DNA of 64,000 nucleotides, from positions 62,001-126,000 of the forward strand of contig JACKJE010000003.1 in the NCBI GenBank assembly GCA_020638135.1, in the 5' to 3' direction. This DNA is from Methylobacteriaceae bacterium. GTDB lineage: Bacteria; Pseudomonadota; Alphaproteobacteria; Rhizobiales; Beijerinckiaceae. Shown here one piece after another: positions 1 through 10,048 of this stretch; the first letter of the stretch is position 1; every line of letters begins with the position of its first letter. Below the pieces are notes generated by a model. The model made no database searches. It was not told where the DNA came from and saw nothing but the letters and a program-made list of their open reading frames with translations. The translations under genes were made by a program, and so were the position numbers.

Positions 1-1
1 G

Positions 2-748
2 TTGGGCGTCGGCATAGCGACGCCGCTCGTCCTGCGCGGGCCAGCGCCTGTCGTCGGCTGGGCGCCGCAGGCCTTGCAGCCGGCGGGCGAAGATCTCGGG
101 CGCCGGATGCTCGATCTCTACCGCCATACCGATCCCGCCCTCGCCGAAGCTCTCGCGCGGGGGCTCGATATCGACAAGCTCGCCAGCCGTGAGATGAACG
201 GCGAAAAGGGCGTGCGCGGCGGGATGGATTCGGTTCCCGGCATGGCGCAGGCCGCGCGCGGCGCGGCGCGCCTGCTGGCTGCTCCGGACGGTCCCCGTGT
301 CGCGGCGCTCGCCTTCGACGGCTGGGACACGCACGCCAACGAGGGCGGGCCGCGCGGACGACTGGCGCAGCTCCTGTCCGGTCTCGACGGCGCTTTCGGC
401 GAATTCGAGAAAGGCCTCGGCGACAAGTGGCGCGACACGTTCATCGTCGCCGTCACGGAATTCGGCCGCACGGCGCGCATCAACGGCACGACCGGCACGG
501 ACCACGGCACGGGAACGGTCGCGTTCCTGGCGGGCGGCGCGGTCGCCGGCGGGCGCGTGATAGCCGATTGGCCGGGCCTGAGGAACGAGCAGCTCTGGCA
601 GAATCGCGATCTCAGGCCGACGACGGATCTGCGCGCGGTGCTGAAAGGCGCGCTGGCGGATCACCTTGGCCTGAGCGCTACGGCTCTGTCAGGCGGCGTC
701 TTCCCGGATTCGTCCGCCGTGAAGCCGATGGCCGGGCTGGTGGTTTGA
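2..748 (+). CDS. DUF1501 family protein, 5' end outside window
   Basis: This is the C-terminal part of a DUF1501 protein, a sulfatase/alkaline-phosphatase-fold family of exported proteins with no settled reaction. Visible family features are the segment AFDGWDTHANEG near residue 103, EFGRTARING and then TDHGTGTVAFLAGG around residues 153-178, which correspond to the metal-site region of the fold. The reading frame is open to the left edge, so the true start and any Tat signal peptide lie outside the window. It ends with TGA at 746-748. DUF1501 genes are commonly paired with a DUF1800 gene, which would lie upstream and cannot be checked here. Confidence 0.85.
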   Translation: MGVGIATPLVLRGPAPVVGWAPQALQPAGEDLGRRMLDLYRHTDPALAEALARGLDIDKLASREMNGEKGVRGGMDSVPGMAQAARGAARLLAAPDGPRVAALAFDGWDTHANEGGPRGRLAQLLSGLDGAFGEFEKGLGDKWRDTFIVAVTEFGRTARINGTTGTDHGTGTVAFLAGGAVAGGRVIADWPGLRNEQLWQNRDLRPTTDLRAVLKGALADHLGLSATALSGGVFPDSSAVKPMAGLVV

Positions 749-765
749 TTCGGGCGCGGCCCGAC

Positions 766-845
766 AAAAGAAAACGCCCGACCCCCGAAGTTCTGGTCTT
801 CGGAGCGGTCCACGCGGCCAAGAAAGCGCGGACCTGGGTCGGGCG
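766..845 (-). terminator. branched Rho-independent terminator of the small minus-strand gene
   Basis: Outer arms 775-784 and 836-845 are perfect complements (CGCCCGACCC with GGGTCGGGCG). Inside them are two further hairpins, 785-790 with 798-803 and 807-811 with 830-834, giving a three-way junction. Read on the minus strand the outer stem is followed by TTTTCTTTT (774-766), as expected of an intrinsic terminator for the gene ending at 874. It could also reduce read-through from the convergent DUF1501 gene. Confidence 0.75.
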
Positions 846-873
846 ATTCCGGATGAAGTTCTGGCAGCGCCGC

Positions 874-1116
874 TTACGGCTTCACCAGGGCTCCGAAAAT
901 CGGCGAATTGAGGTCGACGTGCTCGATCGCGGCCGTCATCGGGCGCTTCGGCGCGCTGCGCATCGAATAGGCGACAGTCCCGATCCCGAAGGCCAGCGCG
1001 GCGATCAGCGCAAGCGAGACGTTGAACTGGCGACGGGCCGCTTCCGCATCCCATCTGCGAGAGAAACCGGCTTCAGGCGCCTTGTCGAAATGATCCACGA
1101 CCGACATGTCAGCCAT
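874..1116 (-). CDS. small single-pass membrane protein, function unknown
   Basis: An 80-residue protein with a charged N-terminus (about residues 1-33), one hydrophobic helix at about 34-50 (VSLALIAALAFGIGTVAYS) and a short C-terminal tail. I do not recognise a named family. The gene stands alone, with a strong intrinsic terminator directly downstream at 766-845 and a 330-base gap upstream. Both support it as a real transcription unit rather than a chance frame. The tail contains MRSAPKRPMTAAIEHVD, which suggests a positive patch just after the helix. Confidence 0.6.
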   Translation of the reverse strand: MADMSVVDHFDKAPEAGFSRRWDAEAARRQFNVSLALIAALAFGIGTVAYSMRSAPKRPMTAAIEHVDLNSPIFGALVKP

Positions 1117-2649
<1,533 letters not shown>

Positions 2650-2680
2650 CGCGGCGACATTTCCGCTCTGTGCGTTTTGG

Positions 2681-2711
2681 CGCCGCCCCCGCCCCGGGGC
2701 GGCGTTTTCTC
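2681..2711 (+). terminator. Rho-independent terminator after aatA
   Basis: Stem CGCCGCCCC (2681-2689) pairs perfectly with GGGGCGGCG (2696-2704), followed by TTTTCTCTT. It lies 32 bases after the aatA stop and before the DUF992 gene. Confidence 0.85.
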
Positions 2712-2754
2712 TTGGCCGCGGTCAAGCCCGACCATGCGCACTGGGGAGCGCCAC

Positions 2755-3279
2755 ATGAAACTCGTCTCGAAAACCATCTTCGCTGCAGCGCTCGTCATCA
2801 GCACGCTACCCGCCCTGCCCGCCTCCGCCGCGCAGACGACGCGCGTCGGCGCGCTCGAATGCGACGTTTCCGCTGGCGTCGGCGCCGTCATCACCTCGAG
2901 CAAGGCGCTCGATTGCTGGTTCTTCCGCGAGGACGGCAATGCCGAGCACTATGTCGGCACGATCTCGCGCTTCGGCCTGGCGCTCGGCGTGACCGGCCCC
3001 GGCCATCTCGATTGGGCGGTCTTCGCGCCGACGGTCGGCCTGCATTCCGGCGAGCTCGGCGGCGACTACGGCGGCGTCGGCGCTTCGGCGACGGCGGGCG
3101 TCGGGCTCGGCGCCAATGCGCTGATCGGCGGCTCGAACCGCGCGATCAACCTGCAGCCCTTCTCGGTGCAGGCGCAGATCGGGGTCGATGTCGCCGCCGG
3201 CGTCACGGCCATGTCGCTCGAATACGCCCCGCCGCCGCCAGCCGCGCCCGCGCCGCGCGCGCGTCGTCACAAAAGGTGA
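2755..3279 (+). CDS. DUF992 family exported protein
   Basis: A 174-residue secreted protein with a clear Sec signal peptide (residues 1-26, ending ALPASAA). The mature part has the DUF992 pattern: RVGALECDVSAGVGAVITSS followed by LDCWF, a glycine-rich centre and a short C-terminal proline/arginine tail. The two cysteines (C40, C53) could form a disulfide. The family is widespread in Hyphomicrobiales and uncharacterised. ATG 2755 was chosen because it has GGGGAG just upstream and begins the signal peptide; longer in-frame starts read through the aatA terminator. Confidence 0.9.
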   Translation: MKLVSKTIFAAALVISTLPALPASAAQTTRVGALECDVSAGVGAVITSSKALDCWFFREDGNAEHYVGTISRFGLALGVTGPGHLDWAVFAPTVGLHSGELGGDYGGVGASATAGVGLGANALIGGSNRAINLQPFSVQAQIGVDVAAGVTAMSLEYAPPPPAAPAPRARRHKR

Positions 3280-3401
3280 GGCGCCCGCGACGTTTGGCGT
3301 CGGTCAGCCGGCTTGCCATATGCGCGCGTCGGTGAAACGATCCTGACCGACGGCGTAGGTCGCCGCAGCTTCCGGCGCCGTCAAGGTCACGGGAGTTTGA
3401 A

Positions 3402-5480
3402 ATGAGCGACACGCCGGCCAATGGCGGCAGAAGATCGATGGGACCGCGGCTGATTGCGCTGGTCGGTCCCTTCCAGAGCGGCAAGACCACGCTCCTCGAA
3501 AGCATACTGGTGCGCGCGGGCGCCATTTCCCGCCAGGGCAATGTTCGCGACGGATCGTCCGTCGGCGATTCCAGCGCCGAGGCGCGCGCCCATGCGATGA
3601 GCGTCGAGGCCAATGTCGCCACCGCCGATTATCTCGGCGACCGCTACACCTTCATCGATTGCCCCGGCTCGATCGAATTCTCCGACGAGATGCGCGATGT
3701 CCTGCCGCTCTGCGACGCGGTGATCGTGGTCTGCGAGGCCGATCCCCGCAAGATTCCCGCGCTGCAACTCATCCTGCGCGAACTCGAGGAACTCGGCGTT
3801 CCCCGTCTCCTCTTCCTCAACAAGATCGACAGCGCCACGCAGCGCGTGCACGAGACGCTCGGTCTGTTGCAGCCCGCCTCGCGCGCGCCGCTGCTGCTCC
3901 GCCAAATCCCGATCTGGCAGAACGGCATCGCCACCGGCTTCATCGATCTCGCGCTCGAACGCGCCTTCGTCTACCGCGAACATGCGCCGTCTTCCGTCAT
4001 CGACGTGCCGGCCGGCGATCTGCCGCGTGAAAAAGACGCGCGCTACACGATGCTCGAGAAGCTCGCCGACTACGACGACGCGCTGATGGAGGAGCTGATC
4101 TCCGATATCGAGCCGCCGCGCGATCAGGTGTTCGACGATCTCGCCCGCGAATTGCGCGACGGTCATGTCGTGCCGATGTTGATTGGCTCGGCCGAGCGCG
4201 GCAACGGCGTGACGCGTCTCCTGAAGGCGCTGCGTCATGAATCGCCGAACATCGCGCAGACGCGCGCCCGCCTCGGCGTCGCCGAGACGGGCCCGGCGGT
4301 CGGCCAGTCCATGCGCACGGTGCACACGGCGCATGGCGGCAAACTGTCGATCGTGCGCGTTCTGCGCGGCGTCTTTGCGGACGGTTCGACGGTCGCCGGC
4401 GCCAATGGCGGCGAGGATCGCATCGCCTCGCTCTCCCGCATAATCGGCTCGGCCTCCACCAAGGTCGGCAAGGCGGAGGAAGGCGACACGCTCGCCTTCG
4501 GCCGGCTCGACCACATCGCCTCTGGCGAGACGATCGGCGAGGCCAAGGCGGGCGCACCGCAGCAGATTTCCGGCCGTCCGCCGACGCCGCAGCCGGTGCA
4601 TGCGCTCTCGCTCACGATCAGGGATCGCAAGGACGAGGTGAAGCTCGCCGCCGCCATGGCGAAACTCACCGAGGAGGATACCTCGCTCGTCTTCACGCAG
4701 GATCAGGACTCCGGCGAGATGAAACTGTCCGGCCAGGGCGAGATGCATCTGCGCGTCGCGCTCGAACGGCTGGCGGCGCGTTTCGGCGTGACGGTGGAGG
4801 CGAAGAAGAGCGGCGTCGCCTATCGTGAAACGATCCGACACACGGCCCATGTGCGCGGCCGGCACAAGAAGCAGTCGGGCGGCCACGGCCAGTTCGGCGA
4901 CGTGCTGATCGACGTGCGCCCACAGGAGCGCGGCGCGGGCTTCCTGTTCGAGGAGAAGGTGCACGGCGGCTCCGTGCCACGGCAATATTTCTCGTCGGTC
5001 GAGGCGGGTTGCCGCGACGCCTGCACGCATGGGCCGCTCGGCTTCCCGGTGGTGGACGTCGCCGTCACCCTGGTCGACGGCTCCTATCACACGGTCGATT
5101 CCTCCGACATGGCCTTCCGCACCGCCGCGCGCATGGGCATGCAGGAGGCGCTGGAGAAATCGGGCCCGGTCCTGCTGGAGCCGATCCTCGCGGTCTCGAT
5201 CGCCGTGCCGACCGAAGCCATGTCGCGCGCGACAGCCATCGTGTCCGGCCGGCGCGGACAGATTCTCGGCTTTGACGGGCGCCCGGGCTGGGAAGGCTGG
5301 GACGTGCTGGAAGCGCAGATCCCCGAAGCCGAAATGGCCGGCCTGATCGTCGACCTGCGCTCGGCGACCTCGGGCGTCGGCTCCTATACGTCGAAGTTCG
5401 ACCATCTCGCCGAAGTCGTCGGCAAGCACGCCGACTCCATCGTCGCGGCGCGGGCGAGCGAGAAGGTGAACGGGCACTGA
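3402..5480 (+). CDS. elongation factor G-like translational GTPase
   Basis: A 692-residue paralogue of EF-G (FusA/TetM superfamily). The G-domain motifs are GPFQSGKT (22-29), DCPG (86-89) and NKID (140-143). Domains II to V follow, including a recognisable domain IV (about 475-600). The P-loop differs from that of canonical EF-G (AHxDAGKTT), which marks the EF-G-like group found beside, not instead of, true FusA. It would act on the ribosome or as a stress-related translation factor; its precise job is not established. No ribosomal protein or tuf gene is nearby, which supports an accessory paralogue. Start ATG 3402 has GGAG about 10 bases upstream. Confidence 0.9.
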   Translation: MSDTPANGGRRSMGPRLIALVGPFQSGKTTLLESILVRAGAISRQGNVRDGSSVGDSSAEARAHAMSVEANVATADYLGDRYTFIDCPGSIEFSDEMRDVLPLCDAVIVVCEADPRKIPALQLILRELEELGVPRLLFLNKIDSATQRVHETLGLLQPASRAPLLLRQIPIWQNGIATGFIDLALERAFVYREHAPSSVIDVPAGDLPREKDARYTMLEKLADYDDALMEELISDIEPPRDQVFDDLARELRDGHVVPMLIGSAERGNGVTRLLKALRHESPNIAQTRARLGVAETGPAVGQSMRTVHTAHGGKLSIVRVLRGVFADGSTVAGANGGEDRIASLSRIIGSASTKVGKAEEGDTLAFGRLDHIASGETIGEAKAGAPQQISGRPPTPQPVHALSLTIRDRKDEVKLAAAMAKLTEEDTSLVFTQDQDSGEMKLSGQGEMHLRVALERLAARFGVTVEAKKSGVAYRETIRHTAHVRGRHKKQSGGHGQFGDVLIDVRPQERGAGFLFEEKVHGGSVPRQYFSSVEAGCRDACTHGPLGFPVVDVAVTLVDGSYHTVDSSDMAFRTAARMGMQEALEKSGPVLLEPILAVSIAVPTEAMSRATAIVSGRRGQILGFDGRPGWEGWDVLEAQIPEAEMAGLIVDLRSATSGVGSYTSKFDHLAEVVGKHADSIVAARASEKVNGH

Positions 5481-5489
5481 GGCCCCGCG

Positions 5490-5520
5490 CGTCATGGCCG
5501 GGCTTGTCCTGGCCATGACG
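5490..5520. repeat. palindromic repeat remnant after the EF-G-like gene
   Basis: CGTCATGGCC (5490-5499) and GGCCATGACG (5511-5520) form a perfect 10-bp stem with the loop GGGCTTGTCCT. The wording GTCATGGCCGGGCTTGTCC is typical of an alphaproteobacterial intergenic repeat family. It may also stop transcription of the gene ending at 5480, although no T-run follows. Confidence 0.6.
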
Positions 5521-5703
5521 CCAAACGATTGCGATAGTCCTTCAAAGCCCGTCGAAGCCCGTCGAAGCGTCCCGCCACGCTCGCCTGCGACACGAGCGCG
5601 CAAAGCGACGCCATCTCGCGACATCTGCCACGCGGGCATAACGGCTGAGGGGCGATCTTTCCCATTACCAAAATTTCATCCGTCGCCCCCTAGACGCCCA
5701 TCC

Positions 5704-5724
5704 AATGTAAATGTAAATTACATT
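5704..5724. promoter_or_regulatory. perfect inverted repeat AATGTAA-N7-TTACATT
   Basis: A 7-bp dyad with a 7-base spacer in an AT-rich island 40 bases before the DUF2852 start. The size and spacing fit a dimeric regulator site. The regulator is not identifiable from the window. Confidence 0.45.
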
Positions 5725-5764
5725 CATATCGGCGGCCATCGGGGCCATGCCGATGGAGAGGAAC

Positions 5765-6280
5765 ATGAGCGTCTATCAAGGCACTATCGATGGTTCGGCC
5801 CATTCCGGCGAGCGCCGTTCGCGGCGGGTGCGCTGGCGGGGCGTCGAACTCTTCGCGATGATCCTCGGTTTCATCGTCTTCTGGCCGATCGGCCTCGCCA
5901 TTCTCTTCCTCAAGGTCTGGCAGAAGCGCGAGGGCCGTCCGGATCAGGATCTTGTCGACTTCGTTCACGAAAGGGGTTCGGAAATGCGCGGACGTTGCAT
6001 GGCCAAGCGCACGCAGTGGAGCGCCGCCGACTGGGGCCGTTCGGAGTGGAAACCCTTCTCCGGCCCGCGCCCGACCGGCAACAGCGCCTTCGACGACTGG
6101 CGCGCGGCCGAGCTCGCTCGCCTCGAGGAAGAGCGCCAGAAGCTCGTCCAGGCCGAGCGCGACTTCGCCGAGCATCTCGACAAGCTGCGCCGCGCCCGCG
6201 ACCGTGAAGAATTCGACCGCTTCATGAACGAGCGCCGGGCGCAGCAGCAGGGTCCAGGCGACCCAGCCGCACAGATCTGA
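5765..6280 (+). CDS. DUF2852 family membrane protein
   Basis: A 171-residue protein with one strong hydrophobic segment (about residues 29-46, LFAMILGFIVFWPIGLAILF) and then a long charged, probably coiled-coil C-terminal half rich in Glu and Arg (about 110-160). This matches DUF2852, found in Hyphomicrobiales and of unknown role. Start ATG 5765 is preceded by GGAGAGG at ideal spacing; an ATG at 5747 lacks such a site. The gene is bounded upstream by a dyad at 5704 and downstream by a terminator at 6293, so it is a single-gene unit. Confidence 0.85.
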   Translation: MSVYQGTIDGSAHSGERRSRRVRWRGVELFAMILGFIVFWPIGLAILFLKVWQKREGRPDQDLVDFVHERGSEMRGRCMAKRTQWSAADWGRSEWKPFSGPRPTGNSAFDDWRAAELARLEEERQKLVQAERDFAEHLDKLRRARDREEFDRFMNERRAQQQGPGDPAAQI

Positions 6281-6292
6281 TCTGACGATACG

Positions 6293-6323
6293 AGCGCCGG
6301 CGGTCTCCGCCGGCGCTTTTTTT
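6293..6323 (+). terminator. Rho-independent terminator after DUF2852
   Basis: AGCGCCGGCGG (6293-6303) pairs perfectly with CCGCCGGCGCT (6307-6317) and runs into seven T residues (6317-6323). Confidence 0.9.
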
Positions 6324-6370
6324 GCGCCTTCAAATTTCACGCATTCAAGAAACCGGGGCGCGGGGGCGTC

Positions 6371-8500
6371 ATGAAGACCTTTCTCACCGTCAAGTTCACC
6401 CTCATCCCCTTCATCGCCTTCTACTGGCTGCTCGCGCGCGGGATGACCGGCTGGGCGATCGCCGCCGGCCTCGTGCTGATGGCGGCGCTCGAAGCCTGGC
6501 GCATGGCGCGCCGCGAGATTTTCGCCTTCGAACTCGGCTCGCTCGCGATCTTCGCGCTGTTCGGCCTCGCGTGGCTGGTTGCGCCCGAACGGATCGCAGC
6601 CAATGCGCTGTGGCTGTCCTTCGCCGGCCAGGGCGTCGTCGCGCTCGGCCTTCTGGCTGTCCGCCGGCCGTGGACCTCCGACTATTCGCGCGCAGCTCAC
6701 GCCGAGGCGGCGGGCTCGCCGCAATTCTTCCTCGTCAACGCGGCGATCTCCGGCCTGTGGGGAATTCTCTTTCTCGCGCTCGGACTGGCGCGTTTCCTCG
6801 AAGCCGCCGGCTGGGTCTCGACCGCGATCGTCGTCTTCGGCGCCCTCGTCTCGATCTTCGGCCCGAAGCTCGCGATCAATTTCGCGTTGAGCAAGATGAT
6901 CGCCGCGCGCGAGACCTATCACTGGCCCGCCCCGAAATTCGACGACAAGGACAATGATTGCGACGTCGCGATCGTCGGCGCCGGCATCGGCGGCCTGTCC
7001 GCCGCCGCGCTGCTGGCGGACGCGGGCCTGCGCGTCGCCGTCTTCGACCATCACGTGCTCGCCGGCGGCTATTGCCATTCCTACCCGCGCAAGGCGCGCT
7101 ACAAGGGCGAGCCCGTGCTCTATCGCTTCGACGCCGGCCCGCATGATTTCTCCGGCGTCTGGGACGGCGGTACGATCGCCGGCCTGCTCGACCGTCTCGG
7201 CGTCGCCGACCGCGTCGAATGGGCGCGCATCGACCATTCCTACCGCACCGAATCCGGCGCGATTGATCCGCCGCGCGACTGGCGCGACTACGCGCGCCTG
7301 CTCGGCGAACGCTTCCCCGACAGCGCCGCCGGAATCATGTCGCTGTTCGAGACGATCCACGCGATCTTCGATGACATGTACGCGACCGGCGAAGGCCGCA
7401 GCGGCATTCCCGGCCTGCCCGCTGATCCCTCAAAACTGCTCGCTTTCCCGAAGGAGCATCCGCACGGCTACAAATGGATGGGCCAGCCGTTCGACGAACT
7501 CGTCGCCGCGCATGTCTCGGACCCGAAGGCGGTCTCCGTCATCAACGCGCTCGTCGGCTATCTCGGCGACGGCTCGGAAAAGCTGACCTGCGGCCAGATG
7601 GTCCCGATCTTCGGCTATTATTTCAAGGGCGGCTTCTACCCCAGGGGCGGTTCGAGCCGCTTCTCCGACGTGCTCGTCGAAGCGATCGAGGAGCGCGGCG
7701 GATCGGTGCATCTGAAATCGCCGGTCAAGAAAATCCTCGTCGAGAACGGCGCGGCCTGCGGCGTCGAGCTGCGCGACGGACGAACGGTGCGCGCAAGGGC
7801 CGTCGTCTCGAACGCCGACATTCGCCGCACCTTCCTGGAACTGGTCGACGCGCCGCATACGCCCGCCGATTTTCGCAAGACCTTGGAGAATGCCGAACCG
7901 GCGACCTCCTGCTTCACCGTGCAACTCGGCGTCGACTACGTTCCCGACATCAAGCCGGCGACACATGTGCATTTGCCCGGCGCCCATGTCGGCATCGCCG
8001 CCATGTCGCTGGTCGATCCCTCGGCCGCGCCTGAAGGCCACGCCATCCTCAACCTCATCCGGCTCGTCCCCTACGAGACCGCGAAGCAGTGGTTCCCGCC
8101 GCAAGACGGCGGCGACGACTGGAAGGCCTGGCGCCGCTCGGACGAATACGAACGCCGCAAGCAGGAATTCGGCGATCAGATGATCACAGCCGCCGAAAAG
8201 GTCCTGCCCGATCTGCGCGCGCATATCGTCTACCGCACGGACGCGAGCCCGGTGACCTATGCGCGCTATGACTGGGCGAGCGCGGGCGCGATCTACGGCG
8301 TCTCGCGCGCCGGCCGTCTGAAGGGCTCGAAATCGCCGATCCGGAACCTTGTCGTCGCCGGCGGCGGCAATGTCGGCGCGGGTGTCGAAGCGGTGGTGAT
8401 CTCCGGCGCGGAAGCTGCCGAAGCGCTCGTGCCCGGCCTGCTGGCCAGCCAGCCCGGCAGGCGTGCAACGCAGGCGTTGCCGACCCATGCGGCGGCTTAA
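6371..8500 (+). CDS. membrane-fused phytoene-desaturase/carotenoid-isomerase-like flavoprotein
   Basis: A 709-residue two-part protein. Residues 1 to about 180 are an integral membrane domain with several hydrophobic helices (about 8-22, 28-42, 56-72, 78-96, 120-140, 148-168). Residues 198 onward are an FAD-dependent oxidoreductase of the CrtI/CRTISO/retinol-saturase type, with the dinucleotide-binding fingerprint DVAIVGAGIGGLSAAALLAD and a C-terminal FAD-closing motif near VVAGGGNVGAGVEAVVISG. Family members act on polyene or lipid substrates; the substrate here is unknown. No carotenoid genes lie nearby. The usual family length is about 500 residues, so the N-terminal domain is an addition. 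The start at ATG 6371 follows GGGGCG. Confidence 0.85.
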   Translation: MKTFLTVKFTLIPFIAFYWLLARGMTGWAIAAGLVLMAALEAWRMARREIFAFELGSLAIFALFGLAWLVAPERIAANALWLSFAGQGVVALGLLAVRRPWTSDYSRAAHAEAAGSPQFFLVNAAISGLWGILFLALGLARFLEAAGWVSTAIVVFGALVSIFGPKLAINFALSKMIAARETYHWPAPKFDDKDNDCDVAIVGAGIGGLSAAALLADAGLRVAVFDHHVLAGGYCHSYPRKARYKGEPVLYRFDAGPHDFSGVWDGGTIAGLLDRLGVADRVEWARIDHSYRTESGAIDPPRDWRDYARLLGERFPDSAAGIMSLFETIHAIFDDMYATGEGRSGIPGLPADPSKLLAFPKEHPHGYKWMGQPFDELVAAHVSDPKAVSVINALVGYLGDGSEKLTCGQMVPIFGYYFKGGFYPRGGSSRFSDVLVEAIEERGGSVHLKSPVKKILVENGAACGVELRDGRTVRARAVVSNADIRRTFLELVDAPHTPADFRKTLENAEPATSCFTVQLGVDYVPDIKPATHVHLPGAHVGIAAMSLVDPSAAPEGHAILNLIRLVPYETAKQWFPPQDGGDDWKAWRRSDEYERRKQEFGDQMITAAEKVLPDLRAHIVYRTDASPVTYARYDWASAGAIYGVSRAGRLKGSKSPIRNLVVAGGGNVGAGVEAVVISGAEAAEALVPGLLASQPGRRATQALPTHAAA

Positions 8501-8524
8501 ACGAAACACTCCGACAAATTCGAC

Positions 8525-8558
8525 GCGTTAACCTTCTTTTTTCGAGAGCCGTTAACGC
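8525..8558. promoter_or_regulatory. inverted repeat GCGTTAAC-N18-GTTAACGC
   Basis: Two perfectly complementary 8-mers (8525-8532 and 8551-8558) lie just before the extensin-like gene. Each contains a TTAAC half-site, but the spacing is not the TTAA-N7-TTAA of a full CtrA site. It may be an operator or a hairpin in the leader. Confidence 0.35.
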
Positions 8559-8579
8559 GCCTGCCGCATCCCTACGCGA

Positions 8580-9557
8580 ATGGCGCGTCGCGTATTGCCA
8601 TATCTCGCCCTTGCCGGGCTCATGTCGCTGCTTTCGGCCTGTTCGGTCTACGAGCGGCCGAAGCGCCCGGCTTGGCGCGCGGCGGCGGAGAACGCCTGTT
8701 TCGCCGAGAAGCGCGTGCAGGTCACCGCTTATGTGCAACCCGCCCCAGAGATCAGCGGCCCCGGCATTTGCGGCCTGACGCGGCCGCTCCACGTGACGGC
8801 CCTGATGGGCGGCGCAGTGAAACTCAATTCACGCTCGACGCTCGACTGCTCCATGGTCGCCGAACTCGACGACTGGGTCGCCAACACGCTGCAACCCGCC
8901 GCGCAGGCCCGCTTCGGCCAGCCTGTCGCGCAGATCAACACAATGGGCGCCTACGCCTGCCGCGGCATGAACAACCGGATCGGCGCGCGCCTGTCCGAAC
9001 ATTCCTTCGGCAATGCGCTCGACATCGGCGGCTTCGAATTGGCCGACGGCCGCAAGATCGTCATCCGTCGCGACTGGACGCGCGGCGACGAGCAGACCAA
9101 GGCATTCCTGCGCGAGGCGCAGGGCGGCGCCTGCGATCGCTTCACGACCGTGCTGGCGCCGGGCTCCAACGCCTTCCACTACGATCACATCCACGTCGAC
9201 CTCGCCATGCACGGCTCGAGCCGCAAGGGCCTGCGCCGCATCTGCAAGCCGGCGATCCCGACGCTCGCGCCGCCGCCCGATCGCGACAATCTGCCCGAGG
9301 CGCCCGATCTCGAGGAAGAGACCGACATCGCCCAGCTCAAGCGGCTGCCGGGCGACAATACCTACGCGCTGCATTCCGGCCCGAGCGTCGGCCTGCCGCC
9401 GCAGCCGCCGCGCCTTGGCCGGGAAAGGGCCTTCGATCCCGCCAGCGTCCAGCGCGCTCTGGCGCTGAGCCCGCGGCCCCGTCCGCCGGCGACGATCCGC
9501 GACGACGGCGCCTTCGATCCCGGCGACGACGGCGAACCGACCGGCGCCATCCGCTGA
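8580..9557 (+). CDS. extensin-like lipoprotein with LAS-type peptidase fold
   Basis: A 325-residue protein. Residues 1-21 are a lipoprotein signal with lipobox LSAC (C21), so it should be anchored in the envelope. The extensin-like C-terminal domain spans about 40-230. It contains a SxHxxGxAxD pattern (S139, H141, G144, A146, D148) and HYDHIHVD (H200-D207) with an HxH pair, the zinc-ligand arrangement of LAS/VanY/MepA D,D- or L,D-peptidases acting on peptidoglycan. The tail from about 235 is low-complexity, rich in proline and acidic residues. Cell-wall remodelling is an inference from the fold. Confidence 0.88.
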   Translation: MARRVLPYLALAGLMSLLSACSVYERPKRPAWRAAAENACFAEKRVQVTAYVQPAPEISGPGICGLTRPLHVTALMGGAVKLNSRSTLDCSMVAELDDWVANTLQPAAQARFGQPVAQINTMGAYACRGMNNRIGARLSEHSFGNALDIGGFELADGRKIVIRRDWTRGDEQTKAFLREAQGGACDRFTTVLAPGSNAFHYDHIHVDLAMHGSSRKGLRRICKPAIPTLAPPPDRDNLPEAPDLEEETDIAQLKRLPGDNTYALHSGPSVGLPPQPPRLGRERAFDPASVQRALALSPRPRPPATIRDDGAFDPGDDGEPTGAIR

Positions 9558-9751
9558 CCTTGCGGGCGCTCACGAAATCGTGATCAGCCGCGATTGTGGC
9601 GCTACGGCGCCCATTCCACCAACCCATGGAAACGTCGGCGTCTTTGTTGATCGCGTCGCCGCGGCGCGCATCGCGCAGGCGGACAATTTGATTTGCCTGT
9701 GGCGCCGGAGTCAGCGACCTTGTGGTCCTCCGGCACGCTCGGGAGGCCGCC

Positions 9752-9964
9752 ATGGGAAGCTACCGGATATCGGTGCGGCGCGACATTGCGCTGGCCGAAT
9801 TCAGCGTCGACGTTGACGATGAGTCCTGCAGGTCGCTGGCGCACGTCGACGCGTTGAGCACGATGCACGCCAAGAAAGTCGCGCGCGATCTGATCACGCT
9901 GGTGCGCCGGCGCGATCCCGATGGCGTGTTCACCGTGCGACGCGATGTGAGGCCGACAGCCTGA
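9752..9964 (+). CDS. small conserved-looking hypothetical protein
   Basis: A 70-residue soluble protein beginning MGSYRISVRRDIALAEF. I do not recognise a family. It is alternating charged and hydrophobic, with SLAHVDALSTMHAKKVARDL predicted helical. The start at 9752 has GGGAGG eight bases upstream, better than the ATG at 9722. It lies in a gap between two plus-strand genes and ends 84 bases before the P450 start, so it could be co-transcribed with it. Confidence 0.5.
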   Translation: MGSYRISVRRDIALAEFSVDVDDESCRSLAHVDALSTMHAKKVARDLITLVRRRDPDGVFTVRRDVRPTA

Positions 9965-10048
9965 CTTCGAGTTTGCCCGGCCGAATTGGCGCCACATGAC
10001 GGGCTCACATATAACGACCGCGCAATCGTGCGTTCGAAGGATATTGTG

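Noticed and set aside
775..845. A tRNA or tRNA-like gene in the three-way-junction structure
   Set aside because: It has only three arms, lacks the T-loop consensus and ends in a T-run on the minus strand, so a terminator is the better call.
3387..5639. A 750-codon minus-strand frame opposite the EF-G-like gene
   Set aside because: Shadow of a gene with intact GTPase motifs; no start signal or family match.
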